Positions 22,301-31,548 of a stretch of DNA of 64,000 nt are shown here, in pieces; the first letter of the stretch is position 1, and each line of letters starts with the position of its first letter. Below the pieces are notes generated by a model. The model ran no database searches and was not told the DNA's origin. It saw nothing but the letters and a program-made list of their open reading frames with translations. Position numbers and translations under genes: made by a program. Source of the stretch: Liopterus haemorrhoidalis (lineage: Eukaryota; Arthropoda; Insecta; Coleoptera; Dytiscidae); assembly GCA_963971575.1 (NCBI GenBank), contig OZ020624.1, positions 15,283,249 to 15,347,248 of the forward strand, in the 5' to 3' direction.

Positions 22301-24733
22301 GTTCAACGAAGGCTTATTTTTCTCATGCGCAGACGCATCGAACACTGGTCTAATTTTAGTAGTCGTACTCTCATTCTTCAGGACTGGTCGGTGAGGCAGG
22401 TAATGTACAGGTTGATATTCATCTGTAGGTTCTATCTGCTCAATGATACCTTCTCGTTCCCATTCTAGAAAGATCTCGTTGTACGCTTCATAATTTTGCT
22501 CAACTTTTAATTTTTTCACAGTAGACTGTAGCCTTTTCATGGCCAACGTATAGTTATCAGGGAGAGGTGGATGCCCCGGCACCCAAGGTAGCTTAACCTC
22601 ATACCTCCCATCTGCGTCCACAGCTACTGTTTCATCGAAATGCTCTTTAGCAGCTAGAGCCATTTCTTGTTTAGTTTGTTTCTCTGAAGGCGACGTTATT
22701 CCTAACACATCCAGTTGCCATAGATTTGTAATGTCGTCCTTCACGAACAATGACATGATAGATGCACTGGTGGTGGAAGAACGAGTTCCCGGAACTTTCC
22801 CCATTAGCGTCCAGCCTAAGAAAGTCCCGACGGCCACCAACCCGCATTCTAAAACGTGTTTACGCCCGGTGTATAACTTACCGGCAACATCTGCACCAAT
22901 TAACAATTCAATAGGGCCTTCTACGACATCATGCAACTTTATACCCAGCTGATTAATTTCTTCCGTCCAAACACCGCAATGAACCGGAGGAATCCCACTA
23001 CAAATTGTTATTTGATCTAGTGCTTCAAAAGTGCATCTAAAACTGTCATCTTTACTACCCAACTGAATATTATAGCACTTATGTCGCTGTTCCGCCGTTT
23101 TGGAACCGCCGAATAATACGTGCACTACTTTCTCGGCCCTCTTAGGTTCATAACGGAGCTCCTCCACCGTTGTCTTTAACACATAGGAGCGTTGGGAGCC
23201 AGTGTCAACAAGAGCACGGACTTCTCGCACACCCTCATTTCCATACATGCGTACTCGAAGGGTCTGCAACATCACATGAGCGCTTGAGTGGTTTGCCATA
23301 ACTATCTCATCCTTCTCTTGTGTCTTTTCTTGAACCCTCTGCGGTGACGAATTCTGCAATGTCGACGAGTCAGACTTGTCGGCTGGTAACCGAGAACAAA
23401 TTAATACTACATGAGACCCACCACATAAAACACATCTGACCGGTTCTCGACACCGTCTACTTTGATGGCCGATTTTTAAGCACCGGAAGCATGCCCTTTT
23501 GTCGCTCAGAATCTTCTTCTTTTGCTCAAATGTCCATTTCTGAGCCTTGAAACAGTTCTCGCTCCCATGCTTATTTCCGTCGCAGAAAACACATTTGGCA
23601 ACCTCGCAACTCATCAGCGCAGCCGCTGTAGGTAAAATTGGATCCAGTGCCTTAGATTTTTCGTTTTTGTGGCGGTTTTTTTCTACCGATAGTGAACTGA
23701 AGCCGTTGGCCGCCATAGCTATGCGCCCTTCAGCCTCTACTTCCAAACGGAGGAAATTCATTAGCCCGTCCAAACGATCTTGCAGCGGATTCGTGAGTGT
23801 CACACTCCCACTGTATTCACCCTTCTCTCTACCTGCAGAGGGCCTACATGAACGTTGCCATGCCCTTAACAATTCCGCAGGAAGACAAGACTCAATCAAG
23901 GGAAATAACATAGCCGCGCAAGCATTAGTAGTTATCCCTAGAGTATTTAAGGCGCGCAGTTGCGTTTCTAATTTGTCGTACAGTACAGCTATGTCCATCT
24001 TACCTCCCGAAACAGCGTTTCCCAAAACCATCTTTAAGAGCTCCCTAACATAGACCTCTATTTGTAAATCTTCTCGCCCATAACGTGACTTTAACCCATC
24101 AATGGCTTTATAATAATTTTCCCCAATAGGCGGGTAACTTTCCACCAATTGTCTAGCTCTACTGCCAGAAATAGTGGCCTGCATTAAATATTGGAACTTA
24201 TCTGAGTCATCAATATTGGGATCCTCATGAATTTTCTTAAATTGACCCCAAAAAACCAACCAATCACGGATCTCGCCGTCAAACTTCTTAAACTCGATGT
24301 AAGGTAGTTTAAATTTACGCTTACCTGAGTTGTTTTCCGCTTGTGTGCTCACGGAATGGCTATCTGCTTCTGATCTTACCTCAGCATCGGCACTACGAGT
24401 GACACTGTTGTATCGAACCCTCAGCATAGTTATTCTTTTGAGATACTCATCTGATGCTTCTGTCTCCATTGACAAGGCCTCCTCTGTTGCATCCTCTGCT
24501 AACAGCTCACTTAGGACTGTCTCATCAAGACCAGACAGAACATCAAACTTCTTTTGCAGAAATTCCCATGCAGCCTGAATTTCTAGCGTGTTCCTGGTAG
24601 ATGCGGTCAACAATTCTTCAAGACGTACAGCGGCTTTCGTAAAGGCAGTCCTTGCTACCTTTCGATGCTTCTTAACCGGCCCTTGTTCCATCTTCTCAAT
24701 AATTTTTATACAACTGCAACTTCGCAACACCAA
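19358..24733 (-). CDS. BEL/Pao gag-pol polyprotein, intact
   Basis: This is a single frame of 1791 residues. The order is: gag-like region with a DUF1759-type segment (about 143-290, LPYIEFKKFDGEIRDWLVFW); zinc knuckle CFRCLKIGHQSRRC (about 413-428) and a second CVLCGG...C motif; aspartic protease VDTGSQRS (about 510); RT with FYVDN (about 922); Peptidase_A17-type Pao region; RNase H with FCDASKYAYAAV (about 1085); integrase zinc-binding region with CIVCKRY (about 1415); and catalytic core Asp in GVDFAGP (about 1452), Asp in SDNGTNF (about 1511) and Glu in GFWERF (about 1555). A DUF5641-like tail follows. A second Met at residue 15 (MEQGPVKK) may be the true start. YVDN replaces the more usual YVDD; from memory this variant recurs in Pao-group elements, so it need not be inactivating. 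Confidence 0.96.
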   Translation of the reverse strand: MVLRSCSCIKIIEKMEQGPVKKHRKVARTAFTKAAVRLEELLTASTRNTLEIQAAWEFLQKKFDVLSGLDETVLSELLAEDATEEALSMETEASDEYLKRITMLRVRYNSVTRSADAEVRSEADSHSVSTQAENNSGKRKFKLPYIEFKKFDGEIRDWLVFWGQFKKIHEDPNIDDSDKFQYLMQATISGSRARQLVESYPPIGENYYKAIDGLKSRYGREDLQIEVYVRELLKMVLGNAVSGGKMDIAVLYDKLETQLRALNTLGITTNACAAMLFPLIESCLPAELLRAWQRSCRPSAGREKGEYSGSVTLTNPLQDRLDGLMNFLRLEVEAEGRIAMAANGFSSLSVEKNRHKNEKSKALDPILPTAAALMSCEVAKCVFCDGNKHGSENCFKAQKWTFEQKKKILSDKRACFRCLKIGHQSRRCREPVRCVLCGGSHVVLICSRLPADKSDSSTLQNSSPQRVQEKTQEKDEIVMANHSSAHVMLQTLRVRMYGNEGVREVRALVDTGSQRSYVLKTTVEELRYEPKRAEKVVHVLFGGSKTAEQRHKCYNIQLGSKDDSFRCTFEALDQITICSGIPPVHCGVWTEEINQLGIKLHDVVEGPIELLIGADVAGKLYTGRKHVLECGLVAVGTFLGWTLMGKVPGTRSSTTSASIMSLFVKDDITNLWQLDVLGITSPSEKQTKQEMALAAKEHFDETVAVDADGRYEVKLPWVPGHPPLPDNYTLAMKRLQSTVKKLKVEQNYEAYNEIFLEWEREGIIEQIEPTDEYQPVHYLPHRPVLKNESTTTKIRPVFDASAHEKNKPSLNHCLEKGTNLIELIPHILLRFRKERIGVTSDIRKAFLQVGVSAEDRDYLRFLWETPDGSVVTYRHRRVVFGICSGPFLLGATIEHHLDKFWKDCDSGKSNYSKDTIIRLSKNFYVDNCVTSVPSEEVLDQFMREASMLMNEGKFDLRGWEYSVRPQSCLDNAPVLGLSWNPSSDTLSLNNVLQIDKDVVTKRVILSLAQRVFDPIGFTSPVTLCPKLMLQRAWATKIAWDAPVDSAMSQEFGQWFEELPILSQIKIPRWIKGGPDESSHCSLHTFCDASKYAYAAVVFLRVEIKERVHVFLIQAKARVAPLKSMTIPRLELMAATIAARLYSSILQCFDKSVESYFWSDSATTLAWIRQTDTWATFVWNRTEEIRTLTDVKSWRHVPGNISPADLPSRGCSAKHLLESKWWEGPQWLYGPPDTWPKENELKYDEEEVNNERRKTGLTSLLNTTSDKWHFLHFSKYRQTIRMMGWCLRFTHNSRNPEAKKHGDLSVDELIDVERLVLKIVQQETFCGINDECIKSLKPFKDDRGLLRLKTRISRREDTEDFRMPIVLPSKHPVVDQLIREVHEDSFHTGTQGLMSILREKYWILGGRKTIRNVISKCIVCKRYAAKSVQVETPPLPFDRVRDAVAFEVTGVDFAGPLFLKDGKKAWVCLFTCAVYRAVHLELASSLSTEGFLQVLRRFVARRGRPHTLYSDNGTNFVGTENCFNRLDWDKITEYSANQRIVWHFNPPTASWWGGFWERFIGLLKQLLRRVLGRTSLDYEALLTVLCDCESLMNSRPLTPVTNDPDDLTVLTPAMFIRDQAETGLPECDEIDKASLNRKMVYKQNLRENLRNRFRTEYLGYLRYVGGKKDSPPVSLGDIVLLGNDNEKRLVWPLGRIVELFPGKDGKTRLVRVKTAKGMLLRPVQRVYPLECGNEIMASASDDRAEEPETTSRSSVSSEVIAKSRVRVSVPECARVVTTKSGRVIKLPKRFRD

Positions 24734-24823
24734 CCTTGCACAATATTACACTGGTTGCACTCTGTTACAGTTAATTACACCAATTTCTTACACCAATATC
24801 TTAGCATACGTATCACTAACGTA

Positions 24824-24842
24824 AGTCCTGTCACGGTCGCCA
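24824..24842 (-). promoter_or_regulatory. BEL/Pao primer-binding site (tRNA-Arg type)
   Basis: The plus strand reads CCTGTCACGGTCGCCA (24827-24842), three bases from the 5' LTR edge. This is the form of a tRNA 3' end including CCA. From memory it matches insect tRNA-Arg, whose 5' acceptor arm GACCGTG pairs with CACGGTC. Confidence 0.8.
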
Positions 24843-24845
24843 CAA

Positions 24846-25083
24846 TGTCGTGTAATACTCAAAAAAACTACCCGTCTTAATGAGACTACCAGGTTCTTTA
24901 AAAAATATACTGGTGTAAACGATAAAAATTAATATAATTTAATAAAACACACACAAAATTACTACAAATTACACAACGGTATGAATTATTATTTTCTAAT
25001 TCATTTCATTTATTTTTGTTGACAATTCCATGGCACACTTTGCCAATTGTTTTTTATGGTTACTATACCAGTACGTCTCCACA
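24846..25083 (-). repeat. BEL/Pao 5' LTR
   Basis: This 238-bp LTR is upstream in the sense of the element and should carry its promoter. The leader to the first Met is about 112 bp. It is followed on the plus strand by GCTGT (25084-25088). Confidence 0.95.
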
Positions 25084-25606
25084 GCTGTTAAGTTAATTAT
25101 AAGGGAGTTATTTATATTTCAAATATATGGAGTTCGCGCGCTTGTCGTTAGGAAATTTCCACATTAAACAATGTATTGTCCACTGCGATTAAAAGTTTTT
25201 TCAGCTCTAAATTCGCTTATTTTTCTCTTATTTCCACATATAATGTATATTCTCTTCTTTCTCACCATCTCTCCTACTATTTGCACAAGTTTTTTGTCCT
25301 TGCAGTCACTTTTGCACACGTATTCGTCAGTTTTTGAGTACAAAATATCACTTTTTCATTTTTATTACGTCTTTTATTAATATTATACGTCTTAAAATAT
25401 TTTGAACGCGGTAATACCCTTTTTTTAGCGCATTCAACTTACCTATTTACGTCTTAAAAGCGTCATAAGTTGGTTTTTTGCGCCTTTTAGGTTAACTATT
25501 TTTGACCTCTTTTTTCTTAACCCTCTTAACTAACCAATTACTCTTTTAAACGTCTTAACTCCACATATATTTTGCTGTTAAGTGAATTATAAGGGAGTTG
25601 CTTTTA
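25084..25606. repeat. AT-rich satellite right of the BEL insertion
   Basis: This is the remainder of the monomer split by BEL, including the variant CTTGTCG landmark near 25141, followed by the pre-MITE segment. No gene is seen. Confidence 0.83.
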
Positions 25607-26177
25607 GGGTGCATTCGATTTGACGCCCCGACCGTTCCGAGCACGTTCTGTACACTCAAACGTGTTCGATTTGACGCTCGGAGTACACTCAATTGTACAA
25701 ATTGTACTCAATTATTATTATATTATTATTATTATTAATAACAATAGACAAATAATATTGTTATTTGTCTATGGCTACAGAGTAGGGCCATTTTATGTAT
25801 TTGTGACGTTCTGCAAACAGCAAAAAAAAAATTTAAAATACACCGTTCATAAAATTAAAATGGAAAAAATTCATTAAATCAATTCATTAATTATTATCTA
25901 ATTTAAAATTAATATTATTTCTTCAACATTGAAAAAAAAAAAAAAAAAAAATCAAGGAAAAACCGAGGTACAATATAATTTTGATTCATGACTGACGTGA
26001 ACTAATCTGACAGTAAAAATGCCGCCTAAAATTGTAGGGTTAGATTTTATAAACATTACGTCACAACAACGGTCAATCCGTGTTCGAGTTGCTGCGCTCC
26101 GTTAGTGCTCTATTCATGACGTCACCATCAACTGTTCGCTCAGCGCTCGCTCTACCCTGTACAACTCGAATGCACTC
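25607..26177. mobile_element. TTA-duplicating MITE, copy 3
   Basis: Its right end carries CTC instead of CCC (GCACTC), damaging that terminal repeat. It has TATGGCTACAG where U1, U2 and U4 have TATGTCTACAG, a variant shared with the U5 copy at 59106. Confidence 0.75.
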
Positions 26178-28406
26178 TTATATTTCAAATATTTGGAGTT
26201 CGCCGGTTTAGCGTTAGGATATTTCCACTGTAAACAATGTATTGTCCACTGCGATTAAAAGTTTTTTCAGCTCTAAATTCGCTTATTTTTCTCTTCTTTC
26301 CACTTATTATGTATATTCTCTTCTTTCTCACCATCTGTCCTATGATTTGCATCAGTTTTTTGTCTTTACAGTCACTTTTGCACACGTATTCGTCAGTTTT
26401 TGGGTACAAAGTATCACTTTTTCATTCTTATTACGCCTTTTATTAATATTTCACGTCTTAAAATATTTTGAACGCGGTAAAACCCTTTTTTTAGCACATT
26501 CAACTTACCTATTTACGTCTTAAAACCGTCATAAGTTGGTTTTTTGCGTCTTTTAGGTTAACTATTTTTGACCTCTTTTTTCTTAACTAACCTATTTTTA
26601 TTTTAAACGTCTTAACTCCACATATATCTTGCGGTTAAGTGAATAATAAGGGAGTTATTTATATTACAAATATTTGAAGTTTTCCCGCCATTACTCTACA
26701 AATATTACTCGAATCAAAAAAATGTATTTATGTTAAGAATTTGCCTTTTAATTTTAAACAATATTTGTTTTATATATTTTGCTGTTTACTGAATTATAAG
26801 GGAGTTGATTATTTTTCAAATATTTGGAGTTCGCGCGCTTGGCGTTAGGAAATTTCCACTGTAAACAATGTATTGTCCACAGCGGTTAAAAGTTTTTTCA
26901 GCTTTAAATTCACTTGTTGTTCCCTTATTTCCACTTATTATGTCTATTCTGTTCTTTCTCACCGTCTGTCCTATGATTTGCACAAGTTTCTTGTCTTTAC
27001 AGTCACCTTGCGCACTTATAATAACCAATTTCTCTTTATAGCGTCGTAACTCCACATATATGTTGTTGTTAAGTGAATAATAAGGGAATTATTTATGTGA
27101 CAAATATTTGAAGTTTTCCCGCCATAACTCTACAAATATTTATCGAATCAAAAACATGTATTTATATTAATGATTTGGCTTTTAATTTTAAATAATACTG
27201 GTTTTACATGTTTTGCTGTTAAGTGAAATATAAGGGAGTTATTTTTATTTAAAATATTTGGAGTTCGCGCGCTTGGCGTTAGGAAATTTCCACTGTAAAC
27301 AATGTATTGTCCACAGCGGTTAAAAGTTTTTTCAGCTTTAAATTCACTTGTTGTTCCCTTATTTCCACTTATTATGTCTATTCTGTTCTTTCTCACCGTC
27401 TGTCCTATGATTTGCACAAGTTTCTTGTCTTTACAGTCACCTTGCGCACTTATAATAACCAATTTCTCTTTATAGCGTCGTAACTCCACATATATGTTGT
27501 TGTTAAGTGAATAATAAGGGAATTATTTATATGACAAATATTTGAAGTTTTCCCGCCATAACTCTACAAATATTTATCGAATCAAAAACATGTATTTATA
27601 TTAATGATTTGGCTTTTAATTTTAAATAATACTGGTTTTACATGTTTTGCTGTTAAGTGAAATATAAGGGAGTTATTTTTATTTAAAATATTTGGAGTTC
27701 GCGCGCTTGGCGTTAGGAAATTTCCACTGTAAACAAAGTATTGTCCACAGCGTTTAAAAGTTTTTTCAGCTTTAAATTCACTTGTTGTTCCCTTATTTCC
27801 ACTTATTATGTATATTCTGTTCTTTCTCACCGTCTGTCCTATGATTTGCACAAGTTTTTTGTCTTTACAGTCACTTCTGCGCACATATTCGTGAAATTTT
27901 GAGCACAAAGTATCAATTTTTGAGCACAAAGTATCACTATTTTATTCTTATTACGTCCTTTTATTAATATTTCACGTCTTAAATTATGTTGAACGCCGTA
28001 AAACACTTTTTTTAACTCTTTCGTCTTAATTATTTACATCTTAAAACCGTTATAAATTAGTTTTTTGCGTCTTTTAGGTTAACTATTTTTGACATCTTTT
28101 TTTTAACCCTTTCAACTAACCTATTTATCTTTTAAACTTTATGAATCCACATATGTTATGCTGTTAAGTGAATAATAAGGGAATTTATTTACATTACAAA
28201 CATTTGAAGTTTTCCCGCCATAACTCTACAAATATTTATCGAATCAAAAAAATATATTTATGTTAGGGATTTACCCTTTAATTTTAAACAATATTTATTT
28301 TATATATTTTGCTGTTATGTGAATTATAAGGGAGTTATTTATATTTCAAATATTTGGAGTTCGTGCGCTTGGCGTTAGGAAATTTCCACTGTAAACAATG
28401 TATTGT
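26178..28406. repeat. AT-rich satellite (U3, first block)
   Basis: Monomers are collinear with 810-3041. They end in TGTATTGT, the hAT target, which is duplicated after the next element. Confidence 0.85.
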
Positions 28407-28724
28407 TAGGGTGACCATCCGTCCCGGTTTTCCGGGATTGTCCCGGTGTCCCGAAAAATGTTCTCGGGACGCCCGATTGTCCCAGTTTTTGAGGTGAGGA
28501 CTCTTTTTGCTCTTCACTTTGAATTTGGGGGAGGTGAGGACCTTTTTGTTTTTTTTTGCTCTTTTCTTTGAATTTGGGAGGTGAGGACCTTTTTTTTGCT
28601 CTTCACTTTGAATTTGAGAGGTGAGGACCTTTTTTTTGCTCTTCACTTGGATCTGGGAGGAAACAAAGACCTTCTTTTTTTTTCCTGTGTCCCGGTTTCC
28701 CTTCACTGAAATCTGGTCACCCTA
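28407..28724. mobile_element. hAT-type MITE, copy 2 (318 bp)
   Basis: The TAGGGTGACCA termini and TGTATTGT duplications (28399-28406, 28725-28732) are present. It has four units of the internal 41-bp repeat. GTCCCAGTTT replaces GTCCCGGTTT, as in the U5 copy only. Confidence 0.85.
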
Positions 28725-29161
28725 TGTATTGTGTCTACTGCGATTAAAAGTTTTTTCAGCTCTAAATTCGCTTATTTTTCTCTTATTTCCACATATAATG
28801 TATATTCTCTTCTTTCTCACCATCTCTCCTACTATTTGCACAAGTTTTTTGTCCTTGCAGTCACTTTTGCACACGTATTCGTCAGTTTTTGAGTACAAAA
28901 TATCACTGTTTCATTTTTATTACGTCTTTTATTAATATTATACGTCTTAAAATATTTTGAACGCGGTAATACCCTTTTTTTAGCGCATTCAACTTGCCTA
29001 TTTACGTCTTAAAAGCGTCATAAGTTGGTTTTTTGCGCCTTTTAGGTTAACTATTTTTGACCTCTTTTTTCTTAACCCTCTTAACTAACCAATTTCTCTT
29101 TTAAACGTCTTAACTCCACATATATTTTGCTGTTAAGTGAATTATAAGGGAGTTGCTTTTA
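28725..29161. repeat. AT-rich satellite joining the two U3 MITE blocks
   Basis: Past the hAT MITE, this segment switches to the CACATATAATG satellite variant that precedes MITEs, not the variant that leads into Gypsy pol as at 3319-3511. This switch is the junction of the U3 sub-block duplication. Confidence 0.8.
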
Positions 29162-29459
29162 GGGTGCATTCGATTTGACGCCCCGACCGTTCCGAGCACG
29201 TTCTGTACACTCAAACGTGTTCGATTTGACGCTCGGAGTACACTCAATTGCATTCGTTTTGCGATCGAGCGAGCATTTAGAGTGCGCTCTATGTGTTCGA
29301 GGTTTCAATGCCGGGTTTACATTGGTAGAGTAAAAGAAGTAACTAGCAACTAGTTACTATCCCTGTGTAAACAGTTGACATTGTGGCTAGTAGAGTACTA
29401 GGTGCCAGTAGTTGGGCTAGGATAGCAGCTAGCTCGTCGACGTATTTACTAGCTACTGT

Positions 29460-30390
29460 TAGGGTTGCCAGGCGTCCGGATAAAGCAGGACATAGTTAGG
29501 CTTTTTGATTGCGTGTCCGGCCAAAATAAACGGTGTCCGGCTTGTCCAGATTTTGTTAGGCTTTTTACATTTCGCAAACGAGCGAGCGCCGTTTTCTGAA
29601 CAATAACAAAGATAACGTTAATTTCAAGAAGCTGTAGCACTCAAGAAATGGGTAGCCTATTTTAAATCAATGAGTAATCAAGATTGCTTTTCAGAATTCC
29701 TAACTATTTGACAGTATTACTTTGCGATCCCAGGACATAACGCAAAGGTTGAAAGAGTTTTTTCCTTGATAGGTCAGCAATGGTCAAAAGAACGCAACAG
29801 ATTACATGTTGACGCTGTAGCTAAAATGTTGGTAGTAGAATTTAATTTAAAACATTTGACGTGTAAGGTTTTTTACAACTGCATTTTGAAAGAAACTGAG
29901 CTTTTAAAGCAGATTTCTGCCAACCAAAAATATGAATAATTATTTTTATTGTTTAACTTAAAGTTTTGTTTTGTTTTTGTTTTGTTTAGATTGTTTTTTT
30001 TTTTATTTTTTTTTGCTTTGGGAAGTAATAGCAAGTAAATAAGACTTATTTGTGCAATTGCCTTTATTTAATTTAAGAAGAATTTAAAAATGTTGATAAA
30101 TGTTTATCTAGAATATAATTTTGACTGATGACTTTATTTGACTGATTAATAATAAATTATTTAGACTGATTTGGCGTTTTATCTATTTTTTATTTATTTT
30201 TCATTAGAATTTAACAAGATTTATGGAAATAATCAAAAAAGCTTGATTCTACATAAAAAAAATTTGTCGTACCTATTAATACTGAGAAACAAAATCCTCA
30301 ATAATGTAGGGTGTCCGGCTTTTTTACCCAAACGTCCGGCCAAACTGGATGGTCTGTTCGGCTATTAGGTTTGGCGACCTGGCAACCCTA
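29460..30390 (+). mobile_element. 931-bp hAT element, internally deleted
   Basis: The termini TAGGGTTGCCAGG and CCTGGCAACCCTA are perfectly inverted, with 8-bp duplications GCTACTGT (29452-29459 and 30391-30398). The interior keeps the 3' end of a transposase gene, followed by AT-rich non-coding DNA with T-runs near 29993-30014. It lies inside the Harbinger element. Confidence 0.92.
29715..29939 (+). pseudogene. hAT transposase C-terminal dimerisation region, remnant
   Basis: Seventy-four codons and a stop encode a segment with IPGHNAKVERVFSLIG and WSKERNRLHVDAV, the conserved hAT C-terminal dimerisation motif. No upstream DDE or BED zinc-finger region remains and there is no start codon, so it is a truncated gene. 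Confidence 0.88.
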
Positions 30391-30508
30391 GCTACTGTAG
30401 TGACTACTGGTGAACTGCTATTTGTTATTTTTTAGATTTTTCATTTCCTTGACGATGAAATTTTTTTTGAACCTTCCATGTATATGATCACGTCGGGGTC
30501 ACCAATGC

Positions 30509-30641
30509 AGCAGTACAAATAAATATAATCGTAGCTTTATTTTTAACTTATTTATTATCAAAAATGTCTACAGAATCTAATGACATTTTTGATAATAAAT
30601 AAGTTAAAAATAAAGCTACGATTATATTTATTTGTACTGCT
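30509..30641. repeat. Perfect 60-bp inverted repeat (hairpin) with 13-nt loop
   Basis: The left arm 30509-30568 (starting AGCAGTACAAATAA) is the exact reverse complement of the right arm 30582-30641. The loop is TACAGAATCTAAT. It lies in the Harbinger interior between the hAT element and the transposase remnant. As RNA it would fold into a fully paired 60-bp stem from either strand. Confidence 0.95.
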
Positions 30642-30781
30642 ACACTACTGTCTTTTCCCCCACTACGCAAAATTGATTCATTTCAAATTGGCGGCAAGCG
30701 ATAACCTGTCATAACAAATAGAAAAAAACCCATATCAGGTAAGTTACAATTTATTTACATAAATTGCGTAACATTGATTTA

Positions 30782-31548
30782 TTAATTGATGATTTTTGAA
30801 ATCATCTGGGAAATAACTGCCTTTGATACACGAAAAAGATGTTGTAGACCAGTGTTTCGCGACCAAAAACGCACCGTGGACCAGAATAATATATAATTTT
30901 CTAACGCGGACTACTAATAATAATTGTTGGTTTATTTTTTGCATGAAAACAAATATATTTAATGTGCTACTAAACACATGTATTTTATTTGTAGAAAATC
31001 ACAGAAAATAAACAAAATATAAACTATTTACATAAAAAATGTGCAAAATAAATTAAAAATAAAACTGCAAAAAACACATTTAAAAACTTTCGCGGACCAC
31101 TAAAAGTTTTCTGGGGACCACTGGTGGTCCGCGGACCACCTGTTTAGAAACACTGTTGTAGACTACAATAACTATTTCCTGTGGCTAGGAAATAAAGCCT
31201 TAATTCCAATTTTATTTTTGCTGGAATCGCATCCCTTATTAGTGTATCAGTTCGTTGTATTAATGGACTAACTAAATTTAATAGCCTATTAAAATCATCT
31301 GGTGTCATTCTTAAACACAGTCTGTACTCTTTTTGATCTTCCACGGCTAATTCACGAAATAGAAGGACTGATGCGCCATGGGTAGTTCTTCTATCAATCC
31401 ATTTTTTAACCCATTTTTGTTTAGGCTTAAATTCTGTACCGAATACTTCAATAAGACAATCAATTATTTCCTCCACAAGAAATGATGTAATTCAAAATAC
31501 CACTTCTTTAATGGCATCACGCCGGCGACGATGTATATCCACATTCAT
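30782..31548 (-). pseudogene. PIF/Harbinger (HARBI1-like) transposase N-terminus, broken
   Basis: The reverse-strand frame starts at Met 31548 and meets a TGA at about 31494. It continues through WVKKWIDRRTTHGAS, LRMTPDDFNRLL and LRLYFLATGNSY to SLQ. That is the family's typical N-terminal block (WVR..., FL(R)M, ATG.S...SL). The hAT MITE then interrupts it. On the far side the same frame resumes at 30841 with an FRVSKAVIS-type segment and stops at 30782. The catalytic DDE region of the usual 350-400-residue protein is missing. Confidence 0.85.
30850..31155. mobile_element. 306-bp hAT MITE inside the Harbinger transposase
   Basis: The ends CAGTGTTTC and GAAACACTG are flanked by the 8-bp duplication TTGTAGAC (30842-30849 and 31156-31163). 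GGACCA-rich subterminal repeats occur at both sides (CGTGGACCAG, GTGGTCCGCGGACCACC). There is no coding capacity. Confidence 0.92.

Larger units (their letters stand above)
19065..25083 (-). mobile_element. Complete BEL/Pao LTR retrotransposon
   Basis: This 6019-bp element reads on the reverse strand. It has two 238-bp LTRs (TG...CA) differing at one position, a 5-bp target duplication GCTGT, a primer-binding site matching a tRNA-Arg 3' end, a polypurine tract beside the 3' LTR, and one uninterrupted gag-pol frame. It occurs once, only in U2, inside satellite. Everything visible is consistent with a recent, possibly active insertion that happened after the array formed. Confidence 0.97.

Noticed and set aside
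19489..24880. Forward-strand open frames inside the BEL element
   Set aside because: They are shadows of the intact reverse-strand polyprotein with no domain resemblance.
29153..29353. Forward 66-codon frame at the MITE/Harbinger boundary as a gene
   Set aside because: It spans transposon termini and has no recognisable domain or conserved structure.
30744..30977. Reverse 77-codon frame as a gene
   Set aside because: It runs across the edge of the 306-bp hAT MITE. The genuine coding relic here is the Harbinger N-terminus in another frame.
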